A stretch of 9,865 bases of DNA, from contig JBBDSC010000056.1 in assembly GCA_040905145.1 (NCBI GenBank), positions 1 to 9,865 of the forward strand. The letters run 5' to 3'. This DNA comes from DATGMS01 sp040905145 (lineage in GTDB: Bacteria > Bacteroidota > Bacteroidia > Cytophagales > Cyclobacteriaceae). The notes under the pieces were generated by a model, which searched no databases, was not told the DNA's origin, and saw only the letters and a program-made list of their open reading frames with translations. Each line of letters begins with the position of its first letter. Position 1 is the stretch's first letter. Shown one piece after another: positions 6,840-9,865 of the stretch. The position numbers and the translations under genes were made by a program.

Positions 6840-9800
6840 TTATAAACCAATTTGTATTCCGGCAGACACTGCACGGTTCAAAGGATAGGTATTTTGATTT
6901 ACTGTTTCCGGATCCTGAGCTTTATAGAATTTGGTAAATTCAAATAAGTTTTGACCGGTTATGTAGATTCTTGCGCTATTTAATTTTATAGGATTGATCA
7001 GATATTGAGGGAGCATATACCCCAAGGAAAGGTTTTTCATTCTCATAAATGACGCATTCTGTAAGTATTTAGATTGTGTTTGGAAATTTCCTCCTCCTCC
7101 CAGACGGGGCCGTGGGAAATAGGCATTGGTATTTTCAGTGGTCCAATGATCTAGATTGTGTTCCAAAGGAATTTGCCATTCATTGGTAAAGCCCCAGAAT
7201 TCCTGTCCTCCCAGTGCGACATCCCGTCTACCGATTCCCTGAAATAAAAAGGTAAAATCAAAATTTTTGTATTGAGTGGAAAAATTTATCCCATATTGAT
7301 ATCTGGGTGTATTATTTCCAATAACTCTTCTGTCTCCCGGATTATCTACAGTGTTATCCCCTCTAGTAATTATTCCATCGCTGTTTAAGTCCGCAAACCT
7401 GATATCGCCAGCCAGCCAGGTGCCGCCCCATAATTGCTTCTGATCAAAATTTGATGCCTCATCATCTGTAATAAAAAAGCCAGCGGTTTCATAACCCCAG
7501 ATTTCGCCCAATATTTCACCTTCATATCGACTTCCAATTGTTTTATTTGGATTCAAATCATACTTTGTTATTTCCGATGTATAGTCCGACAGTACGAAAG
7601 TAATGTCATAGCTCCAGTCTTGATTGATACTATTTCGCCACTTGGTGCTGAGTTCCCATCCTTTTGTACGCATTTCTGCTGCGTTTCTTCTTGGAGGACT
7701 TGCTCCTAAAACTGAAGGTAAAGGGAAAGCGCCAACAATCATATCTTTAGTATCACGGATGTACCAATCAAAACTTGTTGTCAGCCTGTTTTGAAAAAGA
7801 TCAAAGTCAAGCCCATAGTTTAAGCTTGTCACTTTTTCCCAAGTAAAATTGGGGCTTATTAATCCTGGTGCACCAACTGCCATACCCTGTTGACTTCCGA
7901 AAATATAGGGAATTGTCCCCACTGGCATTGTTGCCATATAGGGGAAATTACCCAACTGGTCACCAGCCTGATTTCCCAGTTTACCGTAAGATGCCCGGAC
8001 TTTCAAATCACTGACCACGTTTTCCATGGAAGAAAAAAAGGATTCCTCCGAGATACGCCATCCTGCGGAAACAGATGGCATAAAAACATATCGGCTTCCT
8101 CTTGGAAACCTTGATGTGCCATCATACCTACCATTCACCTCTATTAGGTATTTTTTTGAATAATCATAGTTTAATCTGAAGAAAGTTCCACTTACCGCCC
8201 AATCCCCTTCAGTTCCTGATACAAGCGGTCTGTCGTCATTGTTCAGATTGATAGCAGGCAAAGTTGGGTCTATGAGATTTTTGACTGAGACTGAATAAAA
8301 TTTACTTTGTTTAAGCTCTTGGTTGTACCCGACCATTGCCTTTAAGTAATGGGAACTCCCAATATTAAATTCGTAGTCCGCATAGGCATTGAAAACCGTA
8401 TAAAAATCATTATCGTTTCGTTGGATCACCGTTGTAGGTCTTGTCCAGGGGAAACTACCCAAAAGGATTCCGTCAACGCCATATTCATTGTACTCTTTTA
8501 TGTGTTCTTGACCATTTCTTTGAAAGTTATTCCAGCTAAAATCAGAGACTATCCTTAATCTTTCTATGGGTTTCAATACAAAACCACCGGTAAGCCATAA
8601 ATCATTGGCTAATGTTTCTGCTCTGCCATTTAAATTTGCCAGAGCTACCGGATTGGTCCAGCTCCCCTGCCCTGAATAGTTTCCATCTGGGTGGTAAACA
8701 GGCATATTGGGTCTCAAATCACCACCTATTCGGCTTTCTGCCATACCAGCTCTGTTTCGGTCACTTGCGTTATAATTTTCTGTACGGTTGAGGTTCATAC
8801 GAAAATTCAAGTCCAGCCATTTGGTTACCTCTGTACTTACTTTTAAGCTGGCATTGTATCTTTTGAAGTTCTGTTCCGTCAATTTCAGAATTCCATCCTG
8901 ATTCAGATACCCTAAGGATGCTACAAAAGAAGTTTTGTTGTCACCTCCGGAAAGTGAAATGTTATGGTCCATCATTGGAGCTGATCCCGAGTACAATTCC
9001 TCTATCCAGTTGGTATTTCCAACATACCGGTAAAGGGAAGGATTAGCTGGATCCACATATACTGGAAGGTTGTTGGCAGGATCATCGAAGTATCGCTGGG
9101 TATTGATCATGTCCAATTCTGTAAATTTATTACTGGCCTGTGACCCACCTGTCCTTGCGCCAGTTGCGTCGGCTTCCATATGCATGGCCATATAGTCCAC
9201 TGAATTTACATAATTTGGTAACCGGGTAGGGCGGGAAGAAGTAAAGGAGGTGGCATAATTTACCCGTAGTGGACTATTTTTACTAGGGGTTTTTGTGGTT
9301 ATCAATATAACCCCATAAGCGCCTCTTACGCCGTAGATCGCTGCTGACGCAGCATCTTTTAATACTGTAACACTGGCTACGTCTGCAGGATTGATGAGAT
9401 TGGGATCCATTATAACACCATCCACCAAGATCAATGGTCCGCCACCGTTTATTGAAGTGTTACCCCTAATATTAAATGTTGCTCCTCTACCCGGAGCCCC
9501 ACTATTCATATTTATATTTAGGTTGGGGACTATTCCCTGTAATCCCTGAGCCAGATTAACAAGGGGCCTGCTTTCCAATACCTCGCCGCTAACAGAAGAA
9601 ACAGCTCCTGTAAGATTGGCTTTAGTCTGAGTGCCATAGCCTACCACAACCACTTCTTCCAAGGAGGAAATATCTTCCTTCAAAGTGACATTTATGACAG
9701 CCTGATCTCCAATTGAAATATTTTGCGATTCAAAGCCTATAAATGAAAATACCAATGTTGCTCCGTCAGGAACAGTTAAAACATAGTTCCCTTCCAAATC

Positions 9801-9865
9801 CGTTGCAGTCCCTATAGCAGTACCCGGAACGGAAACAGTCACCCCCGGAATGGGTTCACCGTTTT
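6840..9865 (-). CDS. susC: SusC/RagA-family TonB-dependent outer-membrane receptor (5' end outside window)
   Basis: TonB-powered outer-membrane channel that imports the glycan bound by the SusD partner. The frame is open to the right edge, reading NGEPIPG before an internal GTG at 9840-9842; that GTG is not the start, and the signal peptide and true start lie outside. Numbering residues from the GTG, 1-55 are the rest of a carboxypeptidase-regulatory-like beta-sandwich (TATDLEGNYVLTVP, FIGFESQ). LEEVVVVGYGTQ (61-72) is the linker typical of SusC proteins. The plug spans about 73-185, with LQGIVPNLNI, NIRGNTSINGGGPLILVDG and VLKDAASAAIYGVRGAYG as family signatures. The rest is the 22-stranded barrel, with many aromatic, alternating strands. 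The protein ends SAGIQIGL, so the last residue is Leu rather than the aromatic residue common in outer-membrane proteins. Visible length is 1007 residues, so only a short N-terminal part is missing. It is the first visible gene of the operon and any promoter lies beyond the window. Confidence 0.96.
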   Translation of the reverse strand, partial: NGEPIPGVTVSVPGTAIGTATDLEGNYVLTVPDGATLVFSFIGFESQNISIGDQAVINVTLKEDISSLEEVVVVGYGTQTKANLTGAVSSVSGEVLESRPLVNLAQGLQGIVPNLNINMNSGAPGRGATFNIRGNTSINGGGPLILVDGVIMDPNLINPADVASVTVLKDAASAAIYGVRGAYGVILITTKTPSKNSPLRVNYATSFTSSRPTRLPNYVNSVDYMAMHMEADATGARTGGSQASNKFTELDMINTQRYFDDPANNLPVYVDPANPSLYRYVGNTNWIEELYSGSAPMMDHNISLSGGDNKTSFVASLGYLNQDGILKLTEQNFKRYNASLKVSTEVTKWLDLNFRMNLNRTENYNASDRNRAGMAESRIGGDLRPNMPVYHPDGNYSGQGSWTNPVALANLNGRAETLANDLWLTGGFVLKPIERLRIVSDFSWNNFQRNGQEHIKEYNEYGVDGILLGSFPWTRPTTVIQRNDNDFYTVFNAYADYEFNIGSSHYLKAMVGYNQELKQSKFYSVSVKNLIDPTLPAINLNNDDRPLVSGTEGDWAVSGTFFRLNYDYSKKYLIEVNGRYDGTSRFPRGSRYVFMPSVSAGWRISEESFFSSMENVVSDLKVRASYGKLGNQAGDQLGNFPYMATMPVGTIPYIFGSQQGMAVGAPGLISPNFTWEKVTSLNYGLDFDLFQNRLTTSFDWYIRDTKDMIVGAFPLPSVLGASPPRRNAAEMRTKGWELSTKWRNSINQDWSYDITFVLSDYTSEITKYDLNPNKTIGSRYEGEILGEIWGYETAGFFITDDEASNFDQKQLWGGTWLAGDIRFADLNSDGIITRGDNTVDNPGDRRVIGNNTPRYQYGINFSTQYKNFDFTFLFQGIGRRDVALGGQEFWGFTNEWQIPLEHNLDHWTTENTNAYFPRPRLGGGGNFQTQSKYLQNASFMRMKNLSLGYMLPQYLINPIKLNSARIYITGQNLFEFTKFYKAQDPETVNQNTYPLNRAVSAGIQIGL

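Noticed and set aside
9840..9842. GTG as start codon of the SusC-like gene
   Set aside because: The frame stays open to the window edge with the conserved NGEPIPG sequence before it, so the gene begins outside the window.

Overview
The window looks like part of a carbohydrate-utilisation locus from a free-living member of the Bacteroidota. The evidence is a SusC-type TonB-dependent receptor followed by a SusD-type lipoprotein, start codons without Shine-Dalgarno sequences, and AT-rich spacers. A Cytophagales-like source is a guess from general sequence style only.

All four intact genes lie on the minus strand, so they read from right to left. The order is a susC-like receptor (cut by the right edge of the window), a susD-like lipoprotein 18 bp downstream, a 353-bp spacer, a 579-residue GH29 alpha-L-fucosidase, and a 450-residue GH29 alpha-L-fucosidase 27 bp further on. 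This is a typical polysaccharide utilisation locus: SusC and SusD bind a glycan at the outer membrane and import it, and two exported enzymes remove alpha-linked fucose. No regulator, sulfatase or backbone-cleaving hydrolase is visible, so the parent glycan cannot be named.

The spacer between susD and the fucosidases is not plain sequence. Positions 4981-5107 form a 127-bp imperfect inverted repeat with three nested pairs of arms. It could be a MITE-like insertion, or an RNA hairpin that separates expression of the transport genes from that of the enzyme genes. It is the least explained structure in the window.

The left 1.68 kb holds no intact gene. It contains the C-terminal part of an IS1182-type transposase on the plus strand (about 425-904), broken by an in-frame TAG and lacking its N-terminal part. 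AT-rich sequence flanks it, with only weak repeats and hairpins. This looks like an eroded edge of the locus. I found no convincing evidence of a wholly new system.
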